Assembly: GCA_006386115.1 (NCBI GenBank)
Contig: VFIW01000034.1
Coordinates: 349,473 to 413,472, forward strand
DNA length: 64,000 nt
Reading direction: 5' to 3'
Origin: Globisporangium splendens
Lineage: Eukaryota > Oomycota > Peronosporomycetes > Pythiales > Pythiaceae
In this document: piece by piece, positions 15,501 to 22,359 of the stretch
How positions within the stretch are numbered: the first letter of the stretch is position 1
Layout: every line of letters starts with the position of its first letter
Program-made: the position numbers and the translations under genes
The notes under the pieces: model-generated
Told to the model about the DNA's origin: nothing
The model's input: only the letters and a program-made list of their open reading frames with translations
Database searches by the model: none

Positions 15501-16543
15501 ATTTCTTGGGTGAAAATGCAACGGATGCTGGTGGACCGTACCGTGAGACGTTGGCGCAGTACTGTGAAGAACTGCATAGCACCCAGCTGCCACTGCTTCT
15601 ACCGACGTCTAACTCGCAGCATAATGTTGGTGCTGGTCGTGAAAAGTGGATCTTGAACCCCGGCGCGAGAACAGCGACTTTACTGCAGATGTTCGAGTTC
15701 CTGGGCAAACTCATGGGTGTCGTACTGCGAAGTAAGCAGTACCTCTCACTGAATGTTGCGTCGATAATCTGGAAGAAACTCGTGGGCGAAAAGCTGCATA
15801 TCGATGATTTGGCCGCGGTCGACTCGATGATTGTAAACTCTATGACGAAAATGCGGACGATTGACACCTACGGCGTTACGGAAGAGATGTTTGAAGACAT
15901 CGTATTAGAAACGTTCACGACCCTCTCATCGGACAATCGCGTCGTCGCGCTCAAGCCACATGGCCAAAGCACCACAGTCACGTTCGCCAATCGGTGCGAA
16001 TATGCGGACTTGGTCGAACAGTACCGTCTTCAGGAATTTGATCTCCAGATTGCGGTACTGCTTCGTGGGATCTCAAAAGTCGTCCCGGCAAAGTTACTGT
16101 CATGCTTTACTGGCATCGAGCTCGAGTTGATGGTGTGCGGGACTCCAGAGATCGACGTGGACTTGCTGGCGAGATGCACCGAATATTCAAGCTGCAGCGC
16201 ACATGACGAACATATCGTGTGGTTTTGGCAAGTTTTGCGGAGCTTTTCCCATGAAGAGCGAAGTGCGTTCTTGCGATTTGTGTGGGGGAGATCCCGCTTA
16301 CCTGCCAACGAGAAGGAGTTTCCGCAGTTTTTCAAGCTGCAATCGTTCAGTAAGGCGCAGCCTGGCCGCTCCATGGATGCATACCTGCCGATTTCGCACA
16401 CATGCTTCTTCTCGGTCGAGATGCCAGTATACTCGAGCGAGCAAGTCCTGCGTGAGAAGTTGTTGTATGCGATTTACAATTGCCAAGAGATTGATGGTGA
16501 CGGAGACAGCGTCGCGGCAAACCAGCTGGGATGGGAAGAGTGA
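575..16543 (+). CDS. Giant HECT-type E3 ubiquitin ligase with UBA, MIB/HERC2, SPRY-like and repeated ESxHPY beta-domains
   Basis: A single uninterrupted frame encodes 5322 residues. The C-terminal ~400 residues are a HECT domain, which accepts ubiquitin from an E2 as a thioester and passes it to substrate. The catalytic cysteine is Cys5277, in 'PISHTCFFSVEMP'. A UBA domain lies near residues 4464-4506 ('MCSMGFSRQSSMEAL'). Five domains starting 'ES.HPY' and ending 'WGFK' or similar lie near 1359-1468, 2240-2366, 2754-2871, 2946-3052 and 3377-3484; I read these as CUB-like beta-sandwiches. A sixth, near 3842, is interrupted by a MIB/HERC2-like module. Another MIB/HERC2-like module lies near 2068-2135. 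SPRY-like and laminin-G-like stretches lie between about 3660 and 4440. The N-terminus MGAQASRE fits an N-myristoylation signal. The closest animal architecture I can think of is HECTD4/HERC-type giant ligases; substrate and orthology are not determinable here. Confidence 0.93.
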   Translation: MGAQASREAASGTDATSDSPLGALPSADAVAAFRRAWREGVPFTLLHDESFVAEKYQELPTTSVLNEDPTAGNETQFISGTNGVPMEELQQVADLARMKLLGKKRKPPHAAKSAGSETVDSDSVSPFVAGESSEANQASNVLTVDAADKILLRDSAERVASEKLRGQQTEIVKHYFTQLAARLRYQDSDGEASSSSESRGDAVADELSSPACLNGNNLRIASSSPGGVFSVSAFRMQLEMLKEFRTTFPRLFESGVLTIVQTLLDFPPFALQSADMTAVEQALISDTHEFCRGILDSEGDSVAASQRQVTLLLLLAFGVSSGRISLLLDFTNGILQDAASATTSSTQVLQGRSFASWVEAFVVRLESFRIDFSLGRFEETNLVKHFPIKLVNSDEGESSDHNKLPSTQSVTTDGSFAYTWSLKTGIMKIGTGLNFTIAGRIYAESGPAQYLESLQRQRVFRFALYGSGRDVSEMVRAEVLTSTTEPRTSSGRTVRELCKTSDLDDLLSTFFPRKLWLVLLVNGVQKQLLFGDDDELDIFASLKNGDGEEAGYVERRVLTAVYGDFEVLPDKVLHSLNASISQSTNSSAENEGSGITLTSELLAECLADFNGEDVVVSESTELILLCSMEGDGDALELRNFKVGEHISAVEDPATDVYLSSMVYCGGFLFLSALCSSQQGAGRARRLIRVSPQDFSVLGVHTLVGDDTLPPIESKPLFTYITEGLFVYEIQMSADRFHVQVYFPKKCADGSLKMNFVRSFPVHIDQIHCPGFGASLLNILKAEMDIDASNFTPPTMYTNGVWIGMVVPSSTPGEPSHCIQLDCETGAFIEEEPSKAKCSERVIPGRFVCFDAKNNLLWVLESTKGGLSSFQNTGKRISLSQKVTPAQVLDRANQFIGDFDRGRKADDSAVMEHGVGFEDAIAVRVLGVLSQNADACEPSESSALLSSSQANHGSALIPFAADLQETSFYVLTKLVKEYTASFQANAASQSQMFCFQASLRIFKANVSLLLLQAKGSLTYQKVVKVLREELSVPLTSLTQYTHASNEVPRHQNGAHDVAYSTAKSVEQSQRAKLEVISSAFDLYATCMHIFHADVVKQLDGVLKYLKSWKNSAISATELKIACRLLSHLSNRVDDLQQSIFDSSDNFDRFKQLVDAAVVIQKQKLEVIFDRSGAAAHPFDEDAFLELTALVNTISQSIFLVLAKKAAGSSSSQKKRVVVVFSVFHLLCDGCGNICAMVAERVQNQSVSQNSWLRIENALRQGFVGLISPMLFSSGLAFLRFRDDFVAQMLTKRRDSKASVGAEEEDHDTRARQIAADMFDSLKESAQRMMRLLKTMDVLVSNIEPDAKEKSVESVVTAVKMESMESAHEYANNLDELTELHIAGATRMIITFDSRSRTEYNYDYVTFFKDKSKREYFGEKHYSGRDAEYNWPGVGSNPPLVIESDRCFVAFHSDRSNTDWGFKFTAKGQILQKKVSVKRHWMIFLAESIAHVLDECIKIFVDGSLFSPLNEAEFLNERFLQSDLVKNGICTEQNQNANVLQLLKDFVNPPEDSQAAMVIQALLKRSGTFRQRSVSNGASSFTSTTTSDTNPNHRIDSAVRAVAAAILHHNMWGMDAYAYARNLRTDVSEQLLKGWKNAQKMRDWFHLGDAADASLPTRRHSRNLQRQPSAFKGMSEEALLILCTNVIERAQFLLELTPASFSYVSGAKRRWGLLAKYGHAIGKSGSSETPLEKWYNLLDELQAATELRSLFQYRRNSSERMRGSQAKSVTEQVLEFIQSDVDVGELRRIIDARNTRARSRAFGIELFVGAWQCCFSVRVQSVLAESLAATMKTMGQSYTFTSMTLATPSDAISSRVHFALKLSGCQESLRQSVVEAYGKCLAEFSSILNSISSLDHHHCPLIVGVLKACALDYDLEDSYLLHESRILTQALRLLSSDVIQIRRAAQSLLGVFLSRFVIGRTGSNPERSSDPSDSDEVYDATTFQCQLFTTVGLQLEGIVSVVNSPAVPDKVTIDSHGRGMECSSSHQRYYYLPDRSPGLTAPSLQSTGVRWNHSILIWVYVYSENSVYALKVGDEVQRGPNWKEDSEDDGGETETGMVMAIVHPTRIEVRWSKTNVVGEYTFDPKTGVFEVILVGEGVGGVIFFSGNKTMAKDTAFAVPWSSFGLFLNDQRQLSYKIAAGAERECVYNCNYEIGINEWSHIAIVQDEDTLRLHVNGTMASQHALDPFLLMQGNANAVESKIIESAHPFPDSVDQYWPVHIPGAVKIRVTFDPLCEIDRSTGFVRFYKNARCNDFWGEEKYSGKYHDPERNFPGAQSQRARGRRGAGMGINTCAPNSIEIPSDRFVVYFHNEEVSSGWGFRLLAVPEFPADASLSDLDDEKDRLLTPLLNPYPFYFGEPPGRVLDEVAATCSVYQPKVLQYPVSESDIIAEIQATCPSSETVPVPPPSERLLHILGLMQTCSDTPFGRSLIGTPENIGNLMSLALDTRRTAELRCASLGILRDLVTFLSPEIAAVQFKRVMPSSSLNSDFAEHLFDEIAGYLNIWRMYSEEEKSLTVHADKAEAEGVLDLRVSAHEANSLVAGYISLLRCMVAHFNWSEAIFKLISASLAELKSVVNRGDIGTFGRVLASCALLGGSYDGITIGGRVKCCVNIDGKETIETGYLLQFRLKHGIRTAQVLFDCDKSRPIEVPVSDIAYLGDEDKDELEAFLGSLSPPFVGEIKDMFTTILSLDASQLQRDQEKYKAKMIRKENVEVLESEHPYASGEEVTYPLNFPGAHEIVIYFDSTSCTAGPNDFVRFLKRSDNGSDNKPQGSEKREYWGQHKYYGDQFPGISNIPPLRIPASSVDVYFSTDSSSPPDNSTEWGFKLTAHAFEDTLSYPPEIPPAVFASAVNDVQARCLKAISLLFRLQQQSEVIPMFAPLVSPLAKLANAPSEGRPTCPMPKSQIFESKHPYSNSVMEYLGVTFSGASVLHITFDEQSNTEHGCDYLCFFKDKSLSDRWGAHQYSGAGAAANWPGCGGRPPLTIPGDSFTLLWCTDISNVEWGWKFTVTPEFKPAAPLSLSLDQLDKRSYHLFEILYEKMRPQRCPFSEEFDGFEVISDGMDDGMQHKEPVRQLFLSSNTTEIQCQPRNVREPRFCVVDKAGVVIYKKRSKEASIGELAAGDEFISLKSKDGWIKLSFTNSVTQDSQTGWIWQRTGDKLHVAAADCYTRHEDLLVLGVDDLQMEAHRSVLEMDESNPEQDVMSTFFSQFSFESLKGQHNRFQSFAYDSHRAFAIKCAREALLSFFSSQAAGGVTKLCAFGDENQLLLLLSHLLPVSKLPFAFENSGAEVKVLETTLHHFIEDAKNDAALSQVVDRCLDLLNRSPQLLLANRGVLRVVESMHPYDNDMNKYWQVSIPGAKRIIVTFDPRSKSESGSDWLCLYKVGSSRSEFFGEAQYGGREGSENWPGFGGRPPLVVDADCFEVYFHSNESNNDWGFKLFAVGVFEVGGAHEDSTRDIDVGSAVRILKICCWILEVLSAALANPDKNLAVSKLLYSSHMLQTMTVCLEQLPQQLRPKVLQILINMALCPSLFHTLSPVQVEKARDLVHLKLRAQYRSEEAVESKSHYLQMLVQCSIAIDLAIESSRFKLLLQSPSQMRKPQLLLPSEHKSGENSCLWILDEFQAAKTHQYQILLKKVTAPFVVGMWAAAPNSSDKSTRFIGWSHVGSLSVVGGNERNVIEQGSFRIPLLSEGDTAGFELDFDKRVLILRKNNAVASVISADEFLGGSAPWSAIGLSNFEKRCLTVGAESSDSTDEVLGWKTSASPLSLLSPRIEPSWYGKVVESVGALMDLRDNRSEQVVVKESLHPLRPESVSSDVLETIRIPGAIGLEVKFDKETRMRKKDCLEFYAQPSGYSGKQGSPHASLIGLSGHDDQVQNPLLFVQETYKRNSTLLRVGDQVVRSCDWEYGDEDGGVGSVGVVEEIVPWEGSTGAGVRVLWRTSGKERVYRHGFRGHFDVQLHPHRKYRDLPLVIPGDSLSYAVRFGETIKSSLSFASEVDAFQGSLHLRDTSALKLELSDDANASDKLNSDRTLEMWVDIDSKWRDRLEDHLKDTRMELLCVESVDSTAVLWISVDYTGALVVMSDPGLKSTVSEEGDGAVLANEIENPKATEFGDWFHFALVIAGSRILIYQNGDLRYAATQRERQRSTLNSVVFNGKYYKHSSIMPFCGHLYDVRLWDVALKMEQLKSHSKGLDSIMNGNETRSRSGSSLPGTPRALKQPLSPFLVPPSPPRSPSRSAVLIPNHMKKWTTTNRTGKEMVSVRLNTSILDVRTSGEGDSLLDLSVAYYEAYPLSSGKVSVGWMWSDAKPDTRDFMVGESATSFGIELQRKLTHFRGETMDLEPLAALQGNSLNSPREGGIKSSFSSDFIVGSGDVLGCAFVRRTSELVFFINGQYVARVGLHDTVAEGETNAMGSESTGVQAEGTGDEFDQLVSEMCSMGFSRQSSMEALASSGADNSLAAVDWLLQRDQRELAPVSPASSTTSGPSFASPRKRSAKSRSNSESFALVEESKLATERGITPAATLGHQGAQGVVWNFGQNEFKYRPAIVEGNLVSVLEATGCAEEELSFEIFDPVEHNWEQIAYRHKVQDIEPRMMAWWKLDEGEGLTLGDSSGYSNAAKAILKDGISERALDATSSSSGSKEQNTSLLWDQSCSPPFAALKRKNAESMSPFLSTSSPEEAAREPGASASTESAWGYRFYVIPHFSVDSIGHDRFQEAILLQCESPRGVLLRHDKQLVKYVNKVAQSKHLNVSQLLRVTWNEIAPHEEELVRWPTLMEIATGVASTDDATTEDAAPSTITKTSGVMQKRLAARFKVIQDFNASVHRLLPFVVFPSPSVSESASSSHVLHSKRLCDLVSEQRHRIFNLVKRVVWDDALRRTNKNSVAFELTLNRPKAMRHRALGKPDSDGRYTLFSQAFRQLNSLDGTYFRRTDNFYHVNFLGENATDAGGPYRETLAQYCEELHSTQLPLLLPTSNSQHNVGAGREKWILNPGARTATLLQMFEFLGKLMGVVLRSKQYLSLNVASIIWKKLVGEKLHIDDLAAVDSMIVNSMTKMRTIDTYGVTEEMFEDIVLETFTTLSSDNRVVALKPHGQSTTVTFANRCEYADLVEQYRLQEFDLQIAVLLRGISKVVPAKLLSCFTGIELELMVCGTPEIDVDLLARCTEYSSCSAHDEHIVWFWQVLRSFSHEERSAFLRFVWGRSRLPANEKEFPQFFKLQSFSKAQPGRSMDAYLPISHTCFFSVEMPVYSSEQVLREKLLYAIYNCQEIDGDGDSVAANQLGWEE

Positions 16544-16682
16544 GAATATAATCGGATGTTGCTTGGATATATGCACCTGCGACACAAGTGTGGTGTACTT
16601 CATGAAAATGTGAGCACAATGTTGCATAAATAATGAGAATAACGGTTGCTCTGAGCTTTGCCTCTTGTCTTGAATGCTCTAA

Positions 16683-17297
16683 ATGCTCATGTGGTTACTG
16701 CTTGCACTGATTTGCGTCGGGCTTTCTTCGTTTCATCGTTGTCATCTTGGTCAAAGTCATCATCGTACTCAGTATGCATTCTGCGCCGAGACGCAATCGA
16801 CGCGGAAACTCGGCGACTCGGTCGCGTGGCAGATTCAGCAGCTCGGCAAACAAGAGGTGCATGCTCTTCAATAAACTACTCATCATCGATGGCCCATGCA
16901 CGCAATGAGTCCTATGCAAACTTACGTGCTTTCTTTCCACCATGTGCGCGCATATGCAATGCAGTAGAAGGCGGAAAAGCGGTCGCGCAACTCGATCGAC
17001 GGCGTGCGCCAGGAGCTGCAGCGGAAGGACATCTCGGCGGTCGTGAAGCGGCAGCTCGAGGCCGAGCTCCTGGAACGCATGCGGACGCAGTACTTTGCGC
17101 AGGTGCAGCGCATGGTCATCGAGGAGATGCAGCGCGAGGTGCAACTGCGTCTGGAGGTGTCGAGTATCGCGCGCGAGCGGCTGTGCAAGCGCTTCGACGC
17201 CGAGCGCGCGTTCTCCAAGCAGCAGATCGAGCGCATCCGCGCCGAGTGCGAACTGAGCCTCACGGCCGCCATGGCACAGCACAACTTCCTGCGGTAG
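16683..17297 (+). CDS. Short coiled-coil protein, two-exon model
   Basis: Exon 2 (16968-17297) has strongly GC-rich third positions and encodes a charged helical protein, for example 'VKRQLEAELLERMRTQYFAQ', ending at the TAG 17295-17297. The frame has an in-frame TAG just before 16968, so an upstream exon is needed. A phase-0 junction fits: exon 1 ends at 16856 ('WQIQQLGKQE', then GTGCAT) and exon 2 starts after ..CAGTAG. This joins into continuous helical sequence and gives about 167 residues from the ATG at 16683. The first ~30 residues ('MLMWLLLALICVGLSS') resemble a signal peptide, but their codon use is less coding-like, so the true start may lie elsewhere or in another exon. The donor is weak. 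Function is unknown. Confidence 0.55.
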
Positions 17298-17896
17298 CCA
17301 CACACGGCAATAGAAGGGGAGCTGCATGGCGCCAACATGTGCATACACACACATATCCATACACTCAGCTGCACATATCGGCACATTAAGTGCCACTACT
17401 ACGCCATCTGGAGCCGTTTCCGCAGCACGTTTCTTTCTTTTTTCTTGCACGGCAACTTCAACGAAGGCAATAGCTACCTTGATTCTTCTTCATAGTTCTC
17501 CTTATATCAGATAATTACGCATTTTACACCTCATTTAGCCTGTTAAAATCGAAAATCGATGTTAACTGGGATCGCCTGGAGGGTTCTTGAAGTGCCACGT
17601 TCTGACGTCAGCGAGCGCATCAACGATCTGAAATGCCACCCCATGAACTGGTGTTTAACAGCGCAACATACTTGAAATTTGTATGGGAGTGGGTGGGTGG
17701 ATGTGGTGATGTCCAGTAGCTTTCGTCTGTGATTCGCTGCTGCTTCGAAATGGGAACGAATGGACGAAGATTCAGTGAATTCGTGGCGCCCTCTCTCTCT
17801 CTCTCTGTGGGAATGACTGATCAGAGGCGCGTTACAGAGAGAGCTCCACGCGTCGTCATTTCGGAATTCGCTCAGTAGGCGGCGTGAACGTGCCCG
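17298..17896. other. Intergenic region upstream of the phospholipase-B-like gene
   Basis: No gene is supported on either strand. A CT microsatellite lies at about 17791-17806. One palindromic TGACGTCA (CRE/bZIP-type) site lies near 17602 and could be part of the promoter of the gene starting at 17897. Confidence 0.5.
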
Positions 17897-19918
17897 ATGA
17901 CCTCGTCCACGACGCGCAATCAGCGCATTCACGATCGATATGGTACGTTCCAGGAAGACGATGCGCTGGCTCAGGACCCAGCAGCAAGACCGAGACGTGA
18001 GAAGCCACGTGGAGTCGTCCTGAGCTTTGTGGTTGGGTGCATGCTCGTGATCGCGATGTTTGCGTTCTCGTCTGAGAGTGCTGAAAAGATCTCGGTCTCC
18101 ACGAAGGACGCATTGATGAGTCATCATGCCCGGCTGCAACCGTCGGAGGGCAGTGCGATTGGAGGAGAAGTGAGATACGTGCGCGTGTTTTCACGCCTTC
18201 ACGATGGAATCGACGATGCGGATGCGTTGATCAGCACGCGGGAGGAACCTCATGATGGAGCCGATGCGTGGGCGACCTTCAACGACAGTCTGTACGCGAT
18301 CGGATGGTCTCAGCTCTGGGTCAATACGACGGACCTGCGTGAGACAGAGCTTCAAGACGCGAGCCTCGCTCGAAAGCGACGACGAGAGGTCATGTTTGCC
18401 GCGGGGTACGCCGAAGCAGCGCTCACGCACCACCGCATCGACGAGCACTTCCTGAATGTGTACCTGACGTTCTTCCCGAACGGCGACGCTGCTGATCTCG
18501 CGACCTTGCACAATCTCCAAGCGTTTCTGCGCGAGAACCTCGCGTGGGTGAGAGAGCAAGTCGCTTACTACGACAAGCACCCGACGCTCACGGACAACGA
18601 TGATGCGCAGTACTGGGACACCATCGGTTCGATCTTGTCCCAGTTCGACGGACTCGTCCAGGGCTACACGCATTTCTCAAGCAGCAAGCGTCCAGCGTCG
18701 GAAATCGATTTGTTTATGCTGAATGCCGACGGCGATCTGGAAGACCTGATCCCTGCGATCCAGCGACGAGCGAATGTGAAAGCTCAAAATGCTGCCACCA
18801 TTACCGCCAGTGACAAAATTACGCAGTCATTCTACAAGTTCCTCAAGAACCTGAAATGCTCGGCGTTGATCCGCATCCTCCCTGATTTCGCGGATGTCGT
18901 CTGGGGCCATGCGACATGGGACGTGTACAGCTCCATGAACCGCATTTTCAAGCACTACGAAGTGCCACTTCCACCATCATCGCCGTCATCGTTGCCGTCG
19001 CGATCAACTCCGAATCAAAACGTCTCTGGGAGACGTCGAAAGATCTCCATGTCGAGCAGCCCAGGGTACCTGTCCTCAGTGGACGATTGGTACTTGACGA
19101 ATGCAGGTCTCGGGATCCTGGAGACAACCCACGGTGTGTTCGACAACGAGCTGTACGAGTTCGTGAGCCCGAAGAGCGTATTGTGCTGGCTGCGGTCAAA
19201 AGCAGCAAATTTTCTCGCGGAAGACGGCATGAGCTGGGCCGCAACGTTTGCCAAATTCAACAGTGGCACGTACAACGACCAGTGGATGATCGTCGACACC
19301 AACAAATTTACGCCCGGCACGGGTTTCCACAAGAACGGTTTTACGGTGTTAGAGCAATTACCAGGCTTCATTCACGTAGAAGACATGTCGCCTGTGATCA
19401 ACAGTGTTGGGTATTGGGGCTCCTACAATGTGCCGTACTTTGCCAGCACCTACGAGCGCTCGGGCTTCCTGGCCGCGTACATATCCATGAACAGGAGCGC
19501 GTCGTGGTCGCACGCCAACTGCACCCGCGCCAAGATCTTCCAACGGGACGCACCGCAAGTCCAGTCTCTCGATGACCTCAAGCGCATCATGCGGTACAAC
19601 AACTGGCGCGAAGACCCATTGTCAAGTCACCACGCTTCTCATGCTGTCGCGTCCCGGTACGACCTGGAAGAGGACCCGCAGTGGTTCGCGCTCGACGGCG
19701 CGATTGACGCCAAAGTGACCTCGTGGTCCAGGCTGAGAGGACAGCAGAGCGAAGATGGTGGCAATGGACAGCGGCAACTCATATGTGAAGCTGTGAGCGG
19801 CCCGACATCCGACCAGAACCCGGTGTTTGAGTGGACTGACAAAATGGCGGCATTGAGTCCGCATTTCGGTCAACCGAAGCGCTTCAACTTTACGTTCCAC
19901 GAGATGGTGAGCCACTAG
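17897..19918 (+). CDS. Phospholipase B-like protein (PLBD/lamina-ancestor family Ntn hydrolase)
   Basis: The gene encodes 673 residues in one exon. Residues ~38-58 are one hydrophobic segment after a basic stretch, which fits a signal anchor or uncleaved signal peptide, so the protein should be lumenal, lysosome-like or secreted. The body matches the phospholipase B-like family along its length: 'KCSALIRILPDFADVVWGHA' contains the Cys (Cys321) at the position of the autocatalytic N-terminal nucleophile. It is followed by 'ETTHGVFDNELYEFVSP', 'FNSGTYNDQWMIVD', 'YWGSYNVPYF', 'RAKIFQRD' and 'MRYNNWREDPLS', all family signatures. Members are Ntn hydrolases with amidase or lipase activity on N-acyl or phospholipid substrates; the substrate cannot be told here. 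A Ser/Pro-rich insert lies near residues 356-395. It is neither truncated nor frameshifted. Confidence 0.93.
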   Translation: MTSSTTRNQRIHDRYGTFQEDDALAQDPAARPRREKPRGVVLSFVVGCMLVIAMFAFSSESAEKISVSTKDALMSHHARLQPSEGSAIGGEVRYVRVFSRLHDGIDDADALISTREEPHDGADAWATFNDSLYAIGWSQLWVNTTDLRETELQDASLARKRRREVMFAAGYAEAALTHHRIDEHFLNVYLTFFPNGDAADLATLHNLQAFLRENLAWVREQVAYYDKHPTLTDNDDAQYWDTIGSILSQFDGLVQGYTHFSSSKRPASEIDLFMLNADGDLEDLIPAIQRRANVKAQNAATITASDKITQSFYKFLKNLKCSALIRILPDFADVVWGHATWDVYSSMNRIFKHYEVPLPPSSPSSLPSRSTPNQNVSGRRRKISMSSSPGYLSSVDDWYLTNAGLGILETTHGVFDNELYEFVSPKSVLCWLRSKAANFLAEDGMSWAATFAKFNSGTYNDQWMIVDTNKFTPGTGFHKNGFTVLEQLPGFIHVEDMSPVINSVGYWGSYNVPYFASTYERSGFLAAYISMNRSASWSHANCTRAKIFQRDAPQVQSLDDLKRIMRYNNWREDPLSSHHASHAVASRYDLEEDPQWFALDGAIDAKVTSWSRLRGQQSEDGGNGQRQLICEAVSGPTSDQNPVFEWTDKMAALSPHFGQPKRFNFTFHEMVSH

Positions 19919-20781
19919 AGGAGGAGGAGCTGGAGATGCGTTGGGCTCTTTGGCGGGCGTGCCGATTGAGAGCGAACATTAGTGATGGCACAAGAACATG
20001 AGTCCCAGATTCATAGAAAACATAAAGGCGAGAGACCACAGACAGTCGACATACATTTACGTGTCATTTTCGCATTTTTTTCAGATCCCGTTAGTTAACT
20101 GGACTGCGTGTATTTGATATGGTTAAGTCGCTCTCTATAACCGGATGTGGGGTGTTTGCTTTCCAGAACATTCGCTCAAGTCCGCACTGAAGCGTTAAGT
20201 GCGCACGGAGGCTTTCCTGGAGTTGGAGTTCACTCCCTCAGATAGCAGTTGTAGAAAAACCTCGTTTTCCAGAATGAGGTCAGGAGACCTTTGCAAAGCC
20301 TTGCATTGGAGATACCTGCATAACTGTATTGTTTTGTTTCATCTCAAGTGGACAATCCTGCACCGAGAGTGTTATATTCTTGCCAGAAGTGTATTGTCTT
20401 CCGATAAATTATTCCCTTCACAAACTGGTTAACTGAGCATTTTCGACGTGCAGCAGAGGGTAGCCGTTGAGCTGTCCTTTTTCTAGCCGTCGCTTTGACT
20501 TTCTCACAGCCTGCTCGAAAAAACCTCGGTATCTTTTTTCTTCCATGCACTCAGGCGAGCGTTCGATGGACTTGGCTCCGTCTGCAAAATGCTGGTCAGT
20601 ACGGAATTGACGCCCAGCAAGACACAGCACTCGACGAGGTCAGCGCATGCGATTGTGTGTGTGCGTGTGTTTGAAGCCCTGCAGAGACATGTGTTGCTGA
20701 TATATTTCCCTGTTACGTCTCTCTCTCTCTATATATATGCATGCAACAGCTACATTACTTTAACAAACGACAGCAACAGCG
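19919..20781. other. Intergenic region between the PLB-like and immunophilin genes
   Basis: About 860 bp without a supported gene. It contains a CT/TA microsatellite at about 20718-20738 and AT-rich stretches. The 3' part presumably holds the promoter of the gene starting at 20782. Short open frames here lack coding-like codon use. Confidence 0.5.
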
Positions 20782-22359
20782 ATGGATCTCTCTGGCGACG
20801 GCGGCGTGTTGAAGGATATCTACCAAGAGGGATCGGGCGGCATCCCGCCAAACGGATACGAAGTGCGAGGTACGATTGAATGGTATGGAGGCTTTGTGGT
20901 TGCGATTGGTTAGTCAGGACTGACAAACGCGCTTGTTTTACGCTTGATAGCGCACTACACGGGCACGCTCTTGGACGGCACCAAGTTTGACAGCTCCCGC
21001 GACCGCAACACGGAGTTCAAGGTGCGTTTATGCAGCTCAGCCTCAAATTCCTGCATTCTGCATCAACTGATTTGGTATTTGCATATGAATTTCTGTTAGT
21101 TTGTGCTCGGCAAGGGCAACGTGATCAAGGCGTGGGATCTGGCGTTTGCGACGATGAAGGTGGGCGAGAAAGCCGTGCTGACGTGCAAGCCCGAGTACGC
21201 GTACGGCGAGAACGGCTCGCCTCCGAAGATCCCGCCGAACGCGACGCTCAAGTTCGACGTTGAGCTCCTGGGCTACAACGCCAAGAAGAAGGAGATCTGG
21301 GAGATGGACACGGAGGAGAAGATCGCCGAGTGCACGTCGCTCAAGGACCAGGGCAACGCGCTCTTCAAGGAAAAGAAGTACTGGGACGCTGTCCACAAGT
21401 ACAACGAAGCCGCGAGCTACATGGAGGACCTGTACGATGTGGCCGAGGACGACAAGAAGGTCATGAAGGAGCTGCAGACGACGTGCTACCTGAACGGCGC
21501 GATGTCCTACCTGAAGATCGAGGACTACGCGGAAGCCGTGTCGCTCGCGACGAAGGCGCTCAAGAACGACGCGAAGAGCGTTAAGGCGCTGTTCCGTCGT
21601 GGTGTCGGCCGCATGAACCTGAACGAGTTGGACCGCGCCAAGGAAGACTTTGTCGCGGCGGGCAAACTCGACCCAGCGAACCGTGAAGTGCGTCGTGAGC
21701 TCGAAGTGCTGAAGAAGAAGATGAAGGAGGCCCGCGAGAAGGAGAAGTCGGTCTTTGGCGGCTTGTTCAACAAGGTGTCGATGTACGACGACAAGTCGGC
21801 GGTCGAAGGCGAACCTGTTTTGGACCCAAACAACCCAAAGGTGTTCTTTGACATCAAGATTGGCGAAGAGGACGCGGGTCGCGTCGTCATGCAGTTGTTC
21901 AAGGACATCACCCCGAAGACCGCGGAGAACTTCCGCGCACTGTGCACGGGCGAAAAGGGCAACTGCTCGACGGGCCAACCGTTGCACTACAAGGGCAGTA
22001 CTTTCCACCGCGTGATCAGGAACTTTATGATCCAAGGTGGCGACTTCACGCGCGGCGACGGCACGGGCGGCGAGAGCATCTACGGTGAGAAGTTCCCCGA
22101 CGAGAACTTCCGCTTGAAGCACACGGAGGCGGGTCTGCTGTCGATGGCGAACGCGGGTCCAGGCACGAACGGCTCGCAGTTCTTCATCACGACGGTGCCG
22201 ACGCCGCACCTCGACGGCAAGCACGTGGTGTTCGGCAAGGTGGTCGAAGGGCTCGATATCATCACGCGCATTGAAAATTTGGAGACGGACAAGGGCGACA
22301 AGCCTGTGCTTCCAGTGGTGATCGCGGACTCGGGCATGGTCGAGTCCCAATCGCCATAG
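20782..22359 (+). CDS. Dual-family immunophilin: FKBP - TPR - cyclophilin fusion (FCBP type)
   Basis: Three exons: 20782-20869, 20951-21021 and 21100-22359, with introns GT..AG of 81 and 78 bp and matching phases, giving 472 residues. Exons 1-2 and the start of exon 3 form an FKBP peptidyl-prolyl isomerase domain with the pocket motifs '[16 protein letters not shown]', '[13 protein letters not shown]' and '[20 protein letters not shown]'. The middle (about residues 115-240) is a tetratricopeptide region that in related proteins binds partners such as Hsp90. The C-terminal third is a cyclophilin with '[15 protein letters not shown]' (Arg and Gln of the active site) and '[12 protein letters not shown]'. 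The Trp that packs on cyclosporin in cyclophilin A is His423 here, as in Cyp40-type proteins, so cyclosporin binding may be weak. The same domain order is known for the Toxoplasma FK506/cyclosporin-binding protein. It is a predicted cytosolic chaperone. Confidence 0.95.

Noticed and set aside
16695..17450. 251-codon minus-strand frame over the coiled-coil gene
   Set aside because: The part over exon 2 is rich in Leu/His/Ala as expected for the complement of a Gln/Glu/Arg-rich coil. The plus strand has the better codon bias.
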